Positions 33,605 to 45,365 of a stretch of DNA of 64,000 nt are shown here, piece by piece. Position 1 is the first letter of the stretch. Every line of letters begins with the position of its first letter. The stretch is from Sulfurospirillum deleyianum DSM 6946 (GTDB lineage: Bacteria > Campylobacterota > Campylobacteria > Campylobacterales > Sulfurospirillaceae). Position numbers and translations under genes: made by a program. The stretch spans positions 2,170,001-2,234,000 of the forward strand of contig NC_013512.1 in assembly GCF_000024885.1 (NCBI RefSeq), in the 5' to 3' direction. The notes beneath the pieces are model-generated. The model made no database searches and had not been told where the DNA came from. It saw nothing but the letters and a program-made list of their open reading frames with translations.

Positions 33605-34996
33605 CTAACTCCTTTTAAAAGATATTAATTTTTCTATTCTCTCAATCACACCTGCGTATCCAATAATTTCTAAAACTTCAAAAATGGAAGGGCTCACGGA
33701 GCTTCCTACCATCGCAATGCGAATGGCTTGTGCTAAATCTTTCAGTTTTAAACCACGCTCTTCTAAAAATGCTTTCGTAAATGTTTCAAATTCACTCGCT
33801 TCTTGCAGCATTTTTTCATTTTTTAATGCCTCAAAATAATGTTCTAAAAGTATGACTGTATCGTTGTTGAGAAACTTCTCAACTGCTTTTTCATCGTAAC
33901 ATATTGGTGCTTCCAAAATCTGTTTTGTTAAGTTTGCAAACTCCACTAAGGTCTTAGCTCTATCTCTAAGTGCGTCAATCAGTAACGTTTTCTTTACATG
34001 TAAAGATAAATCAACATCAAAAAAGCGTAATTCTTCGATTAAACGCTCATAACTTGCTTGTTTAATATAATGGGCATTAAGCCACAACAGTTTTTCTTGA
34101 TTGTAGGCAGATGCTGATTTATTGATGTTATTAGGGTCAAACCATTCTTTCATCTCATCAAAAGAGAAAATTTCTTGATCACCATGACTCCATCCTAAAC
34201 GAATGAGGAAATTCAAAAGCGCTTCAGGCAAATACCCCTCACGTTTGTACTCCATCACATCGACTGCGCCATCACGTTTTGAGAGCTTTTTACCCTCAGG
34301 ATTTAAAATCATTGGCACATGGTAAAACTTAGGAACATCAAATCCTAAAGCCTGATACAAAATAATCTGTTTGGGAGTATTAGAAAGATGGTCATCCCCA
34401 CGAATGACTTCATTCACGCCCATCAGCGCATCATCAATGACAACCACAAAATTATACGTTGGCGTACCATCACTACGAGCGATAATAAAATCATCTAACA
34501 TATCACTGGCATTAAAAGAGACTTCGCCTTTGACACCATCGACAAACGAAATAACACCGCTCGTTGGCGCTTTAATACGAATCACAGGCTCAACCCCCGC
34601 TGGTGGTGTGCCTGTAAAATTACGGTAACGCCCATCATAGCGAGGACGCTCTTTACGTGCCATTTGTGCCTCACGAAGCGCATCTAACTCTTCTTTACTC
34701 ATATAACATTTGTAGGCTTTTCCCTCTTCTAAAAGCTTTTGAACATAGCTTTTGTAGAGATCAAATCGCTCAGACTGATAAACAATCTCACCCTCATGTG
34801 CTAAACCAACCCATTTAAACGCTTCTACGATCGCCTCTGCGGCTTCTTTGGAGTTACGTGCCAAATCGGTATCTTCAATACGAAACAAAAATTTTCCATT
34901 GTTTCTTTTTGCCCAAAGGTAACTATAAAGCGCCGTTCGAAGTCCACCAATGTGCAAATACCCTGTAGGACTTGGGGCAAAACGTGTCACAACCAT
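33605..34996 (-). CDS. gltX: Glutamate--tRNA ligase
   Basis: A class I aminoacyl-tRNA synthetase of 463 residues. HIGH-type motif [17 protein letters not shown] (residues 5-21 region) and KMSKS-type motif KKLSKRDGA (around 240) are present, with an ordinary anticodon-binding C-terminus. The frame reaches 35035, but ATG 34996 begins MVVTRFAPS, the normal GluRS start. Campylobacterota carry two GluRS paralogues; this one sits in the upp-mez-gltX position. It may charge tRNA-Glu or tRNA-Gln; sequence alone does not decide. Confidence 0.93.
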   Translation of the reverse strand: MVVTRFAPSPTGYLHIGGLRTALYSYLWAKRNNGKFLFRIEDTDLARNSKEAAEAIVEAFKWVGLAHEGEIVYQSERFDLYKSYVQKLLEEGKAYKCYMSKEELDALREAQMARKERPRYDGRYRNFTGTPPAGVEPVIRIKAPTSGVISFVDGVKGEVSFNASDMLDDFIIARSDGTPTYNFVVVIDDALMGVNEVIRGDDHLSNTPKQIILYQALGFDVPKFYHVPMILNPEGKKLSKRDGAVDVMEYKREGYLPEALLNFLIRLGWSHGDQEIFSFDEMKEWFDPNNINKSASAYNQEKLLWLNAHYIKQASYERLIEELRFFDVDLSLHVKKTLLIDALRDRAKTLVEFANLTKQILEAPICYDEKAVEKFLNNDTVILLEHYFEALKNEKMLQEASEFETFTKAFLEERGLKLKDLAQAIRIAMVGSSVSPSIFEVLEIIGYAGVIERIEKLISFKRS

Positions 34997-35189
34997 ACCA
35001 TCAAACCTTTTAATTATGTCAAAATTATGTATCATTTTGTTACGCAGTGAACAAATTTTTCGAAAGAAACCCTATAAAAAAACATCTTTTTAATTTATTT
35101 TGTTCAAAAAAATGTTATCATTTGGGGCTTCTTACATTATTAATACGCAGTGATTATATAGCGAGTTTTCTTAAAACAAAGGATTATGA

Positions 35190-36041
35190 ATGAAGATTAA
35201 ATTAAAGGTGTTAACTTTTGTAACTTTGGGTGCGACCCTTCTTTTCTCTCCCGCAAACGCTGGAACAGTCGATGGAATCTCCTTAATTATTAACAAAGAA
35301 CCTATCACACTTTACGATGTTTTTAAATATTCTCAACGCTTCAACCTCTCGAAAAAAGATGCTTTAGATATCTTGGTACGCCAAAAACTCGAGGAAGCTG
35401 AAATTAAAAAATTAGGCATTAGTGTTGAAAATTATGAAGTGGATCAATACATTGAAACACTAGCAACCAACAATAACATGAACACAACCGATTTTCTCGC
35501 CATGATTCGCTCTAAAAATGTGGATGTTTTTGAATACAAAGAAGAACTTACCAATAAACTCAAACGTGATAAACTCTATCGTAAAATTATCAGCAACAAA
35601 CTTCAACAAATAAGCGATGGTGAACTCAAAGCCTATTACGATGAAAATCTCCATGAATTTTCACAAGCCAATGGCTTTGATGTAACGATTTACACCAGCG
35701 CAAATCAAGAGAGCCTTATCAGTTTGAAAAAGAATCCTATGAGTACATTTAAAGATGTAGAGCTTAAAGAGGGAAGTTTTCAAGCAGGTAAAATGGACGC
35801 CAATCTTGCAACGTTATTGAACAAAACAGCGACCAGTAGTTTTTCAAGCATTGTCAAATCAGACCAAAACTATGTTATGTTTTTCGTGAAAAATAAACAC
35901 AACGCACAAACAGTTGCGTTTGACGATGCGAAAAATTATATTCATGCTAAATTATCAGAGGGGAAAGAGCAAAAAGCGATTGAAGAGTATTTTGAAAAAC
36001 TCAAATCCTCTGCCAATATAAAAGTCGTACGTTTACCATAA
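35190..36041 (+). CDS. SurA-like periplasmic chaperone
   Basis: A 283-residue exported protein with a signal peptide (about 1-25, ending FSPANA). An N-terminal SurA_N chaperone domain (helices from KDALDILVRQKLEEAEIKKLGI) and a shrunken PPIase-like region follow. It corresponds by position and pattern to C. jejuni Cj1289, a SurA-fold chaperone. RBS AAAGGA is 6 bases upstream of the ATG. It assists outer-membrane protein folding in the family; here that is inferred. Confidence 0.85.
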   Translation: MKIKLKVLTFVTLGATLLFSPANAGTVDGISLIINKEPITLYDVFKYSQRFNLSKKDALDILVRQKLEEAEIKKLGISVENYEVDQYIETLATNNNMNTTDFLAMIRSKNVDVFEYKEELTNKLKRDKLYRKIISNKLQQISDGELKAYYDENLHEFSQANGFDVTIYTSANQESLISLKKNPMSTFKDVELKEGSFQAGKMDANLATLLNKTATSSFSSIVKSDQNYVMFFVKNKHNAQTVAFDDAKNYIHAKLSEGKEQKAIEEYFEKLKSSANIKVVRLP

Positions 36042-36049
36042 GTAGTTTT

Positions 36050-36077
36050 AAAGGGTCGCTCTTTTAGCGACCCTTTT
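36050..36077. terminator. Bidirectional terminator, surA-like/accC
   Basis: AAAGGGTCGCT-CTTTT-AGCGACCCTTT is an 11-bp stem between convergent stops. T-rich on the right and A-rich on the left, it can end transcription in both directions. Confidence 0.85.
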
Positions 36078-36080
36078 GTA

Positions 36081-37412
36081 TTAATAGCGTGAAAGATAGT
36101 TTGTATCGAATTTATTCTCTATAAAATCTTTATTGTCCATCATTCCTAAGTGAAAATCACGTACCGTTTTAATTCCCTCGATTTGTAACTCACTTAAAGC
36201 TTGTTTCATCTTCTTAATCGCACGATTTCTATCTTCACCCCAAACAATAAGTTTTCCAATCATGGAATCATAATGCGGTGGTACAGAATAGCCTTGATAC
36301 GCATGTGAATCCATACGCACATTGCGACCACCAGGGATAATATACTTGGTGATTTTTCCAGGACTTGGAATAAATTTCACAGGGTCTTCTGCGGTGATAC
36401 GACACTCAATAGCATGACCACGAAATGTTAACGCACTTTGCTCAAACAGTTTTTCACCCTCTGCTACACGAATCATCCACTCAATGATATCAATCCCACT
36501 CACCATTTCACTCACACAGTGTTCGACTTGAAGACGTGTATTCATCTCCATAAAGTAGAAATTTTTATCCGCATCTAAAAGGAATTCAAACGTACCCGCA
36601 TTTTCATAGCCAATGTACTTCGTTGCTTTTACCGCCACTTCGTGAAGGCGTGTGCGTGTTTTATCATCCAGTGCAATAGCAGGGGATTCTTCAATGAGTT
36701 TTTGATGACGTCTTTGCATCGAACAATCACGCTCACCAATATGCACCACATTGCCAAAAGAGTCACCAATGACTTGTACTTCAATGTGACGTGGATTTTT
36801 GATGTATTTTTCCATATAAAGCGTACCATCACCAAACGCACTAATCGCTTCGCTTTCAGCGGCAAGGTATGATTTTTCTAGGTCTTCCATCTTTTCAACC
36901 ACACGCATACCACGTCCACCGCCACCCGCACTGGCTTTTACAATCACAGGAAGCCCAATTTGAGTCGCAAGCTCTTTAGCCTGTGCAACATCTTTCAGTG
37001 CGCCATCGCTTCCTAAAATAACAGGTACTCCTGCTTTTTTCATCACTTCTTTGGCTTTGGATTTATCACTCATTAACACCATGGAATCAACAGAAGGTCC
37101 AATAAATTTGATATTGTGATGTTGACACACTTCCACAAAGGTTTGATTTTCACTCAAAAATCCATACCCTGGGAAGATAGCATCACACCCGCTAATTTCT
37201 GCGGCACTAATAATGGCAGGAATACTCAAATAACTCTCGCTCGATTTTGCCCCACCAATACAAATACTCGCATCAGCATGTTGAAGATAAAGCGCATCTT
37301 TATCCGCTGTTGAATAAACCGCAATGGCTTGTTTCCCCATCTCTTTGATGGTTCTTATTGCACGAAGGGCTATTTCACCGCGATTTGCAACAAGAATTTT
37401 CTCAATCTTCAT
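36081..37412 (-). CDS. accC: Acetyl-CoA carboxylase, biotin carboxylase
   Basis: Carboxylates the biotin of AccB with ATP and bicarbonate, the first step of fatty-acid synthesis. The 443-residue protein has the ATP-grasp glycine loop KASAGGGGRGMRVV (around 159), the catalytic stretch ERDCSMQRRHQKLIEE (around 228) and EMNTRLQVEH (around 288). Its ATG overlaps the accB stop by one base (TAATG), so they are translationally coupled. Confidence 0.96.
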   Translation of the reverse strand: MKIEKILVANRGEIALRAIRTIKEMGKQAIAVYSTADKDALYLQHADASICIGGAKSSESYLSIPAIISAAEISGCDAIFPGYGFLSENQTFVEVCQHHNIKFIGPSVDSMVLMSDKSKAKEVMKKAGVPVILGSDGALKDVAQAKELATQIGLPVIVKASAGGGGRGMRVVEKMEDLEKSYLAAESEAISAFGDGTLYMEKYIKNPRHIEVQVIGDSFGNVVHIGERDCSMQRRHQKLIEESPAIALDDKTRTRLHEVAVKATKYIGYENAGTFEFLLDADKNFYFMEMNTRLQVEHCVSEMVSGIDIIEWMIRVAEGEKLFEQSALTFRGHAIECRITAEDPVKFIPSPGKITKYIIPGGRNVRMDSHAYQGYSVPPHYDSMIGKLIVWGEDRNRAIKKMKQALSELQIEGIKTVRDFHLGMMDNKDFIENKFDTNYLSRY

Positions 37413-37876
37413 TAAACTTTCTCCACCAAGAAGATTGGCATATCAAACTCAACAGGCTGACCATCGGCAACTAAAATATCTAAGATTTTGCAGTCAAACT
37501 CCGCTTCAAGCTCATTCATAATTTTCATCGCTTCAATAATGGCGATTGGCTGACCTTTGCGTACCACATCACCTACTTTTGCAAATGCAGCTGCCCCAGG
37601 AGAAGGAGATTTATAAAATGTTCCAACCATAGGTGATTTAATACTCAAACCAGCAGGTGCAGCATCCACACTCACTTCTCCGCTCATCATAACAGCAGGT
37701 GCAGGTGCGGCAGAGACAGGTGCGATGGGTGCAGAAACCATTGGGGCTGTATGAATGACGTTTGATTCATATCCCTTTTGAAGCTCAATACTAAAATCAC
37801 CCTCTTTAATTTTTAGTTTTGTGATATCACTCTTATCAAAAAAACGCATTAACTCTCTAATTTCATTTTTATCCAT
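37412..37876 (-). CDS. accB: Acetyl-CoA carboxylase, biotin carboxyl carrier protein
   Basis: The 154-residue carrier has the biotinylation motif EAMKIMNELEAEF (Lys near residue 120) and an Ala/Pro-rich linker in the middle (APMVSAPIAPVSAAPAPAV). The N-terminal 35 residues are the usual AccB lead (MDKNEIRELMRFFDKS). AGGAGA precedes the ATG. It diverges from dcd across a 90-base gap. Confidence 0.96.
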   Translation of the reverse strand: MDKNEIRELMRFFDKSDITKLKIKEGDFSIELQKGYESNVIHTAPMVSAPIAPVSAAPAPAVMMSGEVSVDAAPAGLSIKSPMVGTFYKSPSPGAAAFAKVGDVVRKGQPIAIIEAMKIMNELEAEFDCKILDILVADGQPVEFDMPIFLVEKV

Positions 37877-37903
37877 ACAATTCTCCTAATAATTTGCCAT
37901 TTT

Positions 37904-37930
37904 TTGGCATAACATAAAGTGTGTTATAAT
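37904..37930 (+). promoter_or_regulatory. Promoter of dcd
   Basis: A perfect TATAAT (37925-37930) lies 36 bases before the dcd ATG. A -35-like TTGGCA is at 37904-37909 with a short 15-base spacer. The -10 lies within AGTGTG-N9-CACACT, a possible operator. A TGCCA-N5-TGGCA repeat lies upstream of it. Confidence 0.5.
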
Positions 37931-37966
37931 ACCACACTAAAGATATACGATCACTTAAGGAAAGTT

Positions 37967-38527
37967 ATGGGTTTAAAAGCAGACAGTTGGATACGTGAAA
38001 AATCGCTAAAAGAGCGTATGATAGAACCTTTTTGCGAAGAGCAAGTAGGCAAAGATGTGGTGAGTTATGGTGTAAGTAGTTACGGCTATGACATCCGTGT
38101 GGGACGTGAGTTTAAAATCTTCACCAATGTCAATTCGACCGTCGTTGATCCTAAAGAATTTGACGATAAAAATGTCATTGATTTTGAAGGAGACATTTGC
38201 ATTGTTCCACCTAACTCTTTTGCGTTAGCTCGTACGGTTGAGTACTTTCGTATTCCTAAAAATGTGCTAGCTATTTGTCTGGGAAAAAGTACCTATGCAC
38301 GCTGTGGTATCATTGTCAATGTCACTCCTTTTGAACCTGAATTTGAGGGACACATTACCATCGAAATTTCAAACACCACCCCACTCCCTGCAAAAATTTA
38401 TGCCAACGAAGGCATTGCGCAAGTGCTCTTTTTGGAGGGTGATAGCGAGTGTGAAACCACTTATAAAGACAAAAAAGGAAAATACCAAGGTCAAACAGGT
38501 ATTACCTTGCCACGCATTTTAAAATAA
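37967..38527 (+). CDS. dcd: dCTP deaminase
   Basis: Deaminates dCTP to dUTP for thymidylate synthesis. The 186-residue length matches the proteobacterial enzyme. Key stretches are [13 protein letters not shown] (around 37), the catalytic [10 protein letters not shown] (around 106; Arg and the downstream Glu of [12 protein letters not shown]) and [11 protein letters not shown] 37967 has TAAGGAAAG upstream and replaces the longer frame start at 37919. Confidence 0.95.
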   Translation: MGLKADSWIREKSLKERMIEPFCEEQVGKDVVSYGVSSYGYDIRVGREFKIFTNVNSTVVDPKEFDDKNVIDFEGDICIVPPNSFALARTVEYFRIPKNVLAICLGKSTYARCGIIVNVTPFEPEFEGHITIEISNTTPLPAKIYANEGIAQVLFLEGDSECETTYKDKKGKYQGQTGITLPRILK

Positions 38528-38534
38528 CCCAAAA

Positions 38535-39173
38535 ATGCCTTTACATGTAAAGCGTTTAACCGCTCAAAATACCTTAGCATTTGATGGCTTTTACGCCATC
38601 TACACAAAGGCATTTCCACTGAGCGAACAAAAGAGTCAAGAGACTCTTTTAGCCATGCTCTATGCTCCTTTTTACACCATTTTTTTAGCCTATGATGACG
38701 AAAAAATAGTCGGATTTTGCATTATGTATCATCCCCAAAAAGATGACTTTTTTCTGCTCGAGTACATTGCCATTACCCCACACATTCAAGCCAAAGGAGT
38801 AGGCTCTTTTTTACTCCAAACAAGCCTAAATCTGCTTTTTGAAACAGAGGGAATTCGTCCTGTGTTGATTGAAATAGACTCTCCAAAACACGCCTCTTCT
38901 GAGCAGGAAATTCGTGAAAAAAGAGAGCGATTTTACCGTAAAATGGGTGCCTTAAAAATTGAGCCATTGGATTATAGTTTACCGCTTCAAAGCAATGATA
39001 CACCTCCACCTATGGCGCTTTTACTGCTACATTACCCACACAAAACGCTTCAAAAAGAGACCCTAAAACGCTGGCTTGAAGCTCTCTTTTGTGACGTATA
39101 TGGCTGTGCTAAAGACGACCCACGTATTGAATGCATGTTAGCGGGTACACATACCTATTTTACTCTGAACTAA
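38535..39173 (+). CDS. GNAT-family acetyltransferase
   Basis: A 212-residue protein with the GNAT core: IVGFCIMYHPQKDDFFLLEYIAI and the acetyl-CoA loop QAKGVGSFLLQTSL (around 86). The C-terminal extension (about 150-212) has no recognised fold. No Shine-Dalgarno is visible in the 7-base gap after dcd, so it may be translated by coupling. The iterated palindrome TTACATGTAA forms codons 3-6 (LHVK), immediately at the start of the gene. Confidence 0.75.
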   Translation: MPLHVKRLTAQNTLAFDGFYAIYTKAFPLSEQKSQETLLAMLYAPFYTIFLAYDDEKIVGFCIMYHPQKDDFFLLEYIAITPHIQAKGVGSFLLQTSLNLLFETEGIRPVLIEIDSPKHASSEQEIREKRERFYRKMGALKIEPLDYSLPLQSNDTPPPMALLLLHYPHKTLQKETLKRWLEALFCDVYGCAKDDPRIECMLAGTHTYFTLN

Positions 39174-39183
39174 AGGATTTTTC

Positions 39184-39363
39184 ATGGAACTTTTAGAGTC
39201 TATTTACGATAGGTGTATGCTAGATGCTGAGCTCAAAACCACATGGTTTCCCATCATCGAGGCGGAGAGCTCCATTCATCTTGCATGGATTCAAGATAAA
39301 GAAAACCGTACCAAATTTAAAGCGGAGTTTTTAAGTTTTATTGATACAGGGGTGTTTAAATAA
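39184..39363 (+). CDS. Small hypothetical protein (59 aa)
   Basis: A 59-residue ORF (MELLESIYDRCMLDAELKTT start, TGVFK end) ten bases after the GNAT gene. It has AAAGGA about 6 bases ahead of the ATG, and its stop abuts the convergent downstream gene. Composition is acidic and helical with Trp residues. It is probably a true gene co-transcribed with the GNAT gene; the family is unknown. Confidence 0.55.
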   Translation: MELLESIYDRCMLDAELKTTWFPIIEAESSIHLAWIQDKENRTKFKAEFLSFIDTGVFK

Positions 39364-39861
39364 CTACTTGTTATCTCTTACCCAACGTATTCTATAAGGA
39401 ATTCCTTGCGTATGTGCATCCACAATACCTTGCTGAAAATCTATGGTATAAAAAAGTGATGGCATCTTCTCTATACCAATATTGCTCAGATATGTCGAAG
39501 TACTCCAATAGGTTGATTCCCCTTCATCCGAGGGGACATCAGTAAAAATTGTTACATTAATAGCGTATTTTTTGCACTCTAGCTCAACTAAACTTGCAAG
39601 TTCTTCAACCGTTGGTAAGCGCCACCCCTGATTATTTTTCTCTATCTTTCGAGCTTCGCTCAACGTTAAAAGCTCTATCTCACCAACACAACCCTTCCCT
39701 TTTTTCCAAGATAAACCATGCGTACATCGACTCCATATTAAGCCTGTTTTTTTGTCATAGACTTCAGCATTATTATTCATTAAAGAGAAACGCTTAGTGC
39801 ATTGAGCATAACTGTTTTGAACAAAAAAAAGAATAAAAAAGAGCCAAATAAAACTTCTCAT
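39364..39861 (-). CDS. DUF1566-type periplasmic protein
   Basis: A 165-residue exported protein with a signal peptide (about 1-19, ending SYA). The C-terminal domain has the DUF1566/Lcl pattern: TGLIWSRC, GWRLPTVEELASL and STYWSTSTYL, ending RIRWVRDN. Such domains are found in surface or periplasmic proteins of unknown role. It is translated from the end of the rRNA methyltransferase operon with no gap. Confidence 0.8.
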   Translation of the reverse strand: MRSFIWLFFILFFVQNSYAQCTKRFSLMNNNAEVYDKKTGLIWSRCTHGLSWKKGKGCVGEIELLTLSEARKIEKNNQGWRLPTVEELASLVELECKKYAINVTIFTDVPSDEGESTYWSTSTYLSNIGIEKMPSLFYTIDFQQGIVDAHTQGIPYRIRWVRDNK

Positions 39862-41034
39862 TTACTTCTCTACCCTAAGCAACAACCCATTTAAGTAAAA
39901 CGAAGCAGAGGCATTAATCAAACACGGGTGGTCACTGTCTTGTTGCATCTGCTCTAGAAGGATAAACTGCACTTTCAAATCGTGCGAGACTTCCATCACA
40001 ATCTCCAAAAGTTCTTTGCGTCCTACATGGTGAGAACAGGAGAAAAAACCAATCAATCCAGCGTTTTTCACTGCTTTGGTGCTCTCCATCAAAAGATGTT
40101 TAAAGCCTCGTTTCGCCCCCACCGCTTGCTCTTTGTTTTTAGCGAAGGATGGTGGGTCGATAATGACCATATTAAAACTATTTTTGTATTTTTGCTCTTT
40201 TAAAAAGGTGAAAACATCTTTTACATGTAAAGATTCGCAGGTGAGTTCATTGCGCTCCACATTGGCTTTAGTTTGTGCAATGGCAGATTCGGAAACATCG
40301 ACAAACACGCACTCTTTAGCCCCAGCACGTAGCGCATAAATGCCAAAACCACCTGCGTTACAGCACAAATCCAACACCGTATCGCCCTCTTTAATGTAGT
40401 TTGCGCATATCTGTCTATTTTTTCGTTGATCAAGGTAAAAGCCTGTTTTTTGCGCATCTTCAATGTCGACTAAAAAACTCAGTCCATTTTCAACCAATTC
40501 AAACTGTGCACAAGGCTCACCAAACAGCGTGCCGTTTTTATCCTCTAACCCCTCAATTTCACGAGAATACAGGTCAGATTTTTCGACCATCCATTGCGGA
40601 TTTAAAAACTGTTTGAGGGTGCCAATAATCAATTCACGAAAGTTTTCCATTCCTGCGGTGTTGATTTGAATGGCAAGATTTTCACCGTATTTATCGACAA
40701 TAAGTCCAGGTAAAAAGTCGGCTTCTGAGTGGATAAGGCGCACCGCATTGCTCACGTTTAAAAGTGATTCACGCTTTTTAATGGCATTTTTAATGCGGTT
40801 ATGAAAAAACTTTTTGCCAATCTCTTCTTTGCCAAAACTAAGGACTCGTGCGAAAATCGAACATTTTGGATTGACATACGCCGTGCCTAGAAAGCCATCT
40901 TTTTTGGAAAACAAAGCGACCACTTCACCGCTTGTAAATTCTTCCAAAGGTGAGTCAATTTCGTTGGCATAAACCCACGGGCTAAAACGTCTTAGTTTGG
41001 GGACGATAGAGTGTTTAATATAGACTTTATTCAT
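39862..41034 (-). CDS. Class I rRNA large-subunit methyltransferase, RlmI-like
   Basis: A 390-residue protein with an N-terminal PUA RNA-binding domain (about 1-75), a SAM motif VLDLCCNAGGFGIYALRAG (around 218) and the catalytic-type NMVIIDPPSFAKNK (around 285). This domain order is that of YccW/RlmI, which makes m5C in 23S rRNA. A TTACATGTAA (40221) gives the LHVK near residue 268. The start overlaps the alpha/beta-hydrolase stop by 8 bases. Confidence 0.9.
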   Translation of the reverse strand: MNKVYIKHSIVPKLRRFSPWVYANEIDSPLEEFTSGEVVALFSKKDGFLGTAYVNPKCSIFARVLSFGKEEIGKKFFHNRIKNAIKKRESLLNVSNAVRLIHSEADFLPGLIVDKYGENLAIQINTAGMENFRELIIGTLKQFLNPQWMVEKSDLYSREIEGLEDKNGTLFGEPCAQFELVENGLSFLVDIEDAQKTGFYLDQRKNRQICANYIKEGDTVLDLCCNAGGFGIYALRAGAKECVFVDVSESAIAQTKANVERNELTCESLHVKDVFTFLKEQKYKNSFNMVIIDPPSFAKNKEQAVGAKRGFKHLLMESTKAVKNAGLIGFFSCSHHVGRKELLEIVMEVSHDLKVQFILLEQMQQDSDHPCLINASASFYLNGLLLRVEK

Positions 41035-41809
41035 TGAAATTTCCTAATAATTTTTGAAGTTCCTCGCTAAATGAGGGGTGAGTTAAAACATCGCCGTGCG
41101 TGGTATTTGAGAAGCTTACATGTAAAGGTGTTTGAGGCATCGCTTCGAGTAATTTTTCAAGATGGTAGCGTGGAATCGTTGTATCGTTTTGCACTTCCAT
41201 GACCGCAATGGGAACTGTTACAAGAGGGACATACCGCACACTCTCAAATGTGTGTTTGAGTAAAAATTCAATAGGGAAAATGGGGTATTTTTTCTGTGCC
41301 ATTGAGACAATCGAATCATACGGCGTTAAAAGCACCAAACCATCTGCCACCCTTTTGGATGCCAAAAAACTTGCCACGCCACTGCCCAAACTTCGCCCCA
41401 TAATCACCACTTTTCGACCCCGTGCGTAGGTGTCGTAAATTTTGAGCGCATCGCTAAAAAATGCCTCTTCGCTAGGCTCTCCGCTACTTTTACCATAGCC
41501 TCGGTAATTAAACGCTATCACATCATAGCCTTGCAAGGCTTTTACATGTAAAACAAAACGAGTGGCATCATCGGCATTACCGCCAAAGTAAAGGAGTAAC
41601 CCTGCGTTGCTCTCTTCGTCTTTGCGTAAAATCCCTTCTAAAACAACTTTTTCGTTTACATGTAACACCAGTGGCTCTAGGTTTTCACCCTGAGGGGCTG
41701 GTTTTTCTTCAATGAGGTGCGCTGCAAAAATCTGCTTCTCTTGGGTAAAATAGAGATACCCCATCGCCCCCACATACAACACTACAACGCCTATAAGCAC
41801 TTTAATCAT
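41027..41809 (-). CDS. Membrane-anchored alpha/beta hydrolase
   Basis: A 260-residue hydrolase with an N-terminal TM anchor (about 3-17) and the nucleophile elbow MGRSLGSG (Ser near 142), plus the late acidic ENVQNDT and HGD (His) segments that complete the triad. The family is esterase/peptidase-like, often on lipid substrates; the target is unknown. Three iterated palindromes lie inside it (41116, 41542, 41656), the highest density in any gene here along with pseG. It overlaps the next methyltransferase by four bases. Confidence 0.88.
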   Translation of the reverse strand: MIKVLIGVVVLYVGAMGYLYFTQEKQIFAAHLIEEKPAPQGENLEPLVLHVNEKVVLEGILRKDEESNAGLLLYFGGNADDATRFVLHVKALQGYDVIAFNYRGYGKSSGEPSEEAFFSDALKIYDTYARGRKVVIMGRSLGSGVASFLASKRVADGLVLLTPYDSIVSMAQKKYPIFPIEFLLKHTFESVRYVPLVTVPIAVMEVQNDTTIPRYHLEKLLEAMPQTPLHVSFSNTTHGDVLTHPSFSEELQKLLGNFNE

Positions 41810-42393
41810 ACCCCTTCCTTCTTCAAAAACACCGTAAAATCACCTTCCATATACCCCTCATACATCTGCACTTCATAGGCAAAGTCACTCACATACGCCT
41901 CAATCTCTTCGGGTAAAAAGTAGTTAAAATGCCCCTCTTGGGCTTGACCTTTTAAGAGATTAAAAATAAATCCCTTATTGGACGCTTCAAAACAACGGCG
42001 AATAAAGGTAAACGTCTCTTCACGGCTTAAAATATTCATCGACCCACTCGCAACATAAAAATCAGCCAACGCCAATCTATCGTTTAAAATATCACACTTA
42101 ACACAGTGCTGTTTGGTACGTTTTTGCGCCACAAAAAGCGCTTCTAGCAAAATATCATACCCAATGTACTTCAAAGGACGCGCACCTCTTTGTTCTAAAA
42201 AAAGATAAAAATCACCAAAACCACACCCCGCATCAATAAGACTACTCTGATGGACATGAGGCATTAACAGTTCATGAATCACCTCAAAGCGAATCTGCTG
42301 TGAACCCTTAGAGTTCCAATTCAGCCCACGAGCGGTACACCCATAGCGCTTAATGGCATTTTGGTAAAAACGCTGATTGTCAATACGAGGCAT
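41806..42393 (-). CDS. SAM-dependent methyltransferase
   Basis: A 195-residue class I methyltransferase with SAM motif I SLIDAGCGFGDFYLFLEQ (around 56) and motif II YIGYDILLEAL. No specific substrate family is evident. The first gene of a coupled run (methyltransferase, hydrolase, rRNA methyltransferase, DUF1566), each overlapping or abutting the next. Confidence 0.85.
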   Translation of the reverse strand: MPRIDNQRFYQNAIKRYGCTARGLNWNSKGSQQIRFEVIHELLMPHVHQSSLIDAGCGFGDFYLFLEQRGARPLKYIGYDILLEALFVAQKRTKQHCVKCDILNDRLALADFYVASGSMNILSREETFTFIRRCFEASNKGFIFNLLKGQAQEGHFNYFLPEEIEAYVSDFAYEVQMYEGYMEGDFTVFLKKEGV

Positions 42394-42422
42394 TCAAAAA
42401 ATCAAAAGAAGAAGAGGCACGT

Positions 42423-43142
42423 TTAATTTAAAAGTGCCATAATACTTTGTTGCATCAAACTGTTCTGATGCACTTGAGCAAGGGTTGAACTGGTGAGTTT
42501 GATCTCATCACTATTGAGTTGGGCGATTTTCTCTTCCATCGGTTTTTCGGCAATTTGTGCATTGGCGCTGCTTAAATTGGTAACGGCTGTCAGCGAATTG
42601 GTAATCTCGCTCATAGCGCCATTAATGCTACTGCTTGCGGTTTGGCTTAGACTGCTTAAATTCTCCCTAAAATTGGCAATCCCCTCTTGATCTTCTACGG
42701 AGAGTTCTAAGAGTCCTGAAACTTCGAGTCCATAAGCGCTGGAGAGCATATTTTGACCATTATAGGTGGTCTGCTCTGTAATGTCTTGCATCGCTCCTTG
42801 AATGGCACTAAACTCCTCTTGCACCATCGCTCTTTGGTCATCATTGAGTGAAGCGCTGTTGTAACGAACGGAGAGTTCATTGAGTCTATCACTATTGGCT
42901 TGAAGCGCTTGGAGTGAACTATCAGCAATTTGGTACATACTCACCGTTTCATTGGCGTTTTGCACACTTTGGGTGAGTGAAGAGATTTGGGAAGAGAGGG
43001 CATCGGAGATGACAAGATTGGCACTATCAACGCCTTGAAGCTCTTTCATCGCACCAATTTTTTCTAAAGTGGCAGAAGTATTCTCTTTGTTTTGTGAAAT
43101 AAGGTTGAGAATTTGGGTATTGGAACTGCTTGAAATTTTCAT
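42423..43142 (-). CDS. Short FlaC-like flagellin
   Basis: A 239-residue protein with the conserved flagellin N-terminal helix region (SANLVISDALSSQISSLTQSV, around 40) and the TSFNG-like TTYNGQNML (around 125). A short C-terminal helix ends LMQQSIMALL. It has only the D0/D1 core and no variable D2/D3. This fits the FlaC type (secreted or minor flagellin) rather than a major filament subunit. It sits just before the pseudaminic acid operon and is driven by a sigma70-type promoter rather than a sigma28 box. Confidence 0.82.
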   Translation of the reverse strand: MKISSSSNTQILNLISQNKENTSATLEKIGAMKELQGVDSANLVISDALSSQISSLTQSVQNANETVSMYQIADSSLQALQANSDRLNELSVRYNSASLNDDQRAMVQEEFSAIQGAMQDITEQTTYNGQNMLSSAYGLEVSGLLELSVEDQEGIANFRENLSSLSQTASSSINGAMSEITNSLTAVTNLSSANAQIAEKPMEEKIAQLNSDEIKLTSSTLAQVHQNSLMQQSIMALLN

Positions 43143-43170
43143 GACATGCCCCTTCCTTAAAGATGTCTTT

Positions 43171-45361
<2,191 letters not shown>

Positions 45362-45365
<4 letters not shown>

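Noticed and set aside
40076-40339. Plus-strand ORFs opposite the rRNA methyltransferase
   Set aside because: Shadows of a well-supported minus-strand gene; no ribosome sites or family motifs.
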